Source: Aphelenchoides besseyi
Lineage: Eukaryota; Nematoda; Chromadorea; Rhabditida; Aphelenchoididae
Direction of reading: 5' to 3'
NCBI GenBank assembly: GCA_024699855.1
Contig: JAMPIQ010000001.1
Span: 6,696,001-6,760,000, forward strand
Length of the DNA stretch: 64,000 nt
Shown: positions 63,778 through 64,000 of the stretch, piece after piece
Numbering within the stretch: the stretch's first letter is position 1
Layout: every line of letters begins with the position of its first letter
Position numbers and translations under genes: made by a program
The notes under the pieces: generated by a model
Seen by the model: only the letters and a program-made list of their open reading frames with translations
What the model was told of the DNA's origin: nothing
The model's database searches: none

Positions 63778-64000
63778 TTGGCACGGTTATGTCAAGTGAT
63801 GGAATTTGTACGGGATTTGAGCCTCAGAATTATCTAAGAGATCGATGTAAACGTTGTTTTCGTTTGAAATCCAAACACGATCCAACAACTTCTCCACCAT
63901 CTCCTGCTCCTCAACCTCACACAATGCCGTTGCCTGCGAGCACTTCCAACGATTACATTTCACCTGCTAGCTCGATGTCCAACTTGTCCCGAACGAGTAG
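63778..64000 (+). CDS. partial gene at right edge with a cysteine motif (outspread/M-RIP-like?)
   Basis: After a TTTTAG acceptor at about 63772-63777 a frame runs to the window end: VMSSDGICTGFEPQNYLRDR followed by CKRCFRLKSKHD, then a Ser/Pro-rich region (TTSPPSPAPQPHTMPLPAST). The pattern C..F.P..Y....C..CF..K..H resembles the N-terminal Cys motif of actin-associated proteins such as outspread/M-RIP. This is a visual resemblance only. The start and the rest of the gene lie outside what can be seen. Confidence 0.4.

Overview
The window reads as nuclear DNA of a nematode, species not resolved. The evidence is intron-dense genes with very short introns (about 35-50 nt, GT-AG with two GC-AG cases), AATAAA poly(A) signals, a nematode-style seven-transmembrane receptor, and best family matches to proteins known from worms (NLF-1, RalGEF, SEC-22, LAPTM4-like, MH2 'expansion' protein). 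Coordinates for exons were read by eye and may be off by a base or two; splice junctions are inferred from consensus sites plus frame continuity, with no transcript support. Two 100-base runs of N (15192-15291 and 31116-31215) are scaffold gaps, and each truncates a gene.

Layout. 1-1000: one possible coding tail, otherwise featureless. 1000-7540: tRNA-Ile, a MATH-like/BTB protein (-), a small N-myristoylated protein (-), a 7TM receptor (+), tRNA-Pro (-) and an intron-containing tRNA-Ser (-). 7790-15190: compact gene block with a PLAT-domain protein (+), a small secreted basic protein (-), a cysteine-rich secreted protein (+), a worm-type CK1/TTBK kinase (-), a GH19 chitinase (+) and the end of a kelch-repeat protein (-). 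15400-20950: decayed Ty3/gypsy pol (-) with a 112-base poly-G tract, then a frameshifted RTE-like LINE (+). 21000-31200: gene-poor, repeat-rich; it holds one unresolved secretory gene, a 5S rRNA gene, three copies of a dispersed repeat, two inverted copies of a promoter-like block each followed by hairpin-forming DNA, and Tc1-like debris. 31200-37500: first exon of a cysteine synthase-family gene (-), a broken actin copy (-), a tandem pair of GC-rich hairpins, and a degenerate gene hit by a tRNA-derived SINE with an 11-bp target-site duplication.

37700-60170: second gene block with an unknown repetitive small protein (-), SEC14-like CRAL-TRIO/GOLD protein (-), GT31 glycosyltransferase (+), RalGEF (-), NLF-1/FAM155 (+), glutathione reductase (-), SEC-22 (-), MH2 'expansion' protein (+) and a LAPTM4-like four-TM protein (+). 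The stretches 45.6-49.3 kb and 60.2-63.7 kb show no convincing gene. At the right edge an exon resembling an actin-regulator cysteine motif runs off the window.

The genes do not form an operon or a single pathway. They are a normal mix of signalling (RalGEF, TTBK-like kinase, 7TM receptor, MH2 protein), secretory traffic (SEC-22, SEC14-like, GT31, LAPTM4-like), ion-channel assembly (NLF-1), redox/sulfur metabolism (glutathione reductase, cysteine synthase family) and secreted products (chitinase, two novel secreted proteins). Nothing here amounts to a clear previously undescribed system. The best leads are the duplicated promoter-plus-hairpin units at 24.5-26.9 kb, the paired hairpins at 33.6 kb, the SINE insertion at 36.9 kb and the novel secreted proteins.
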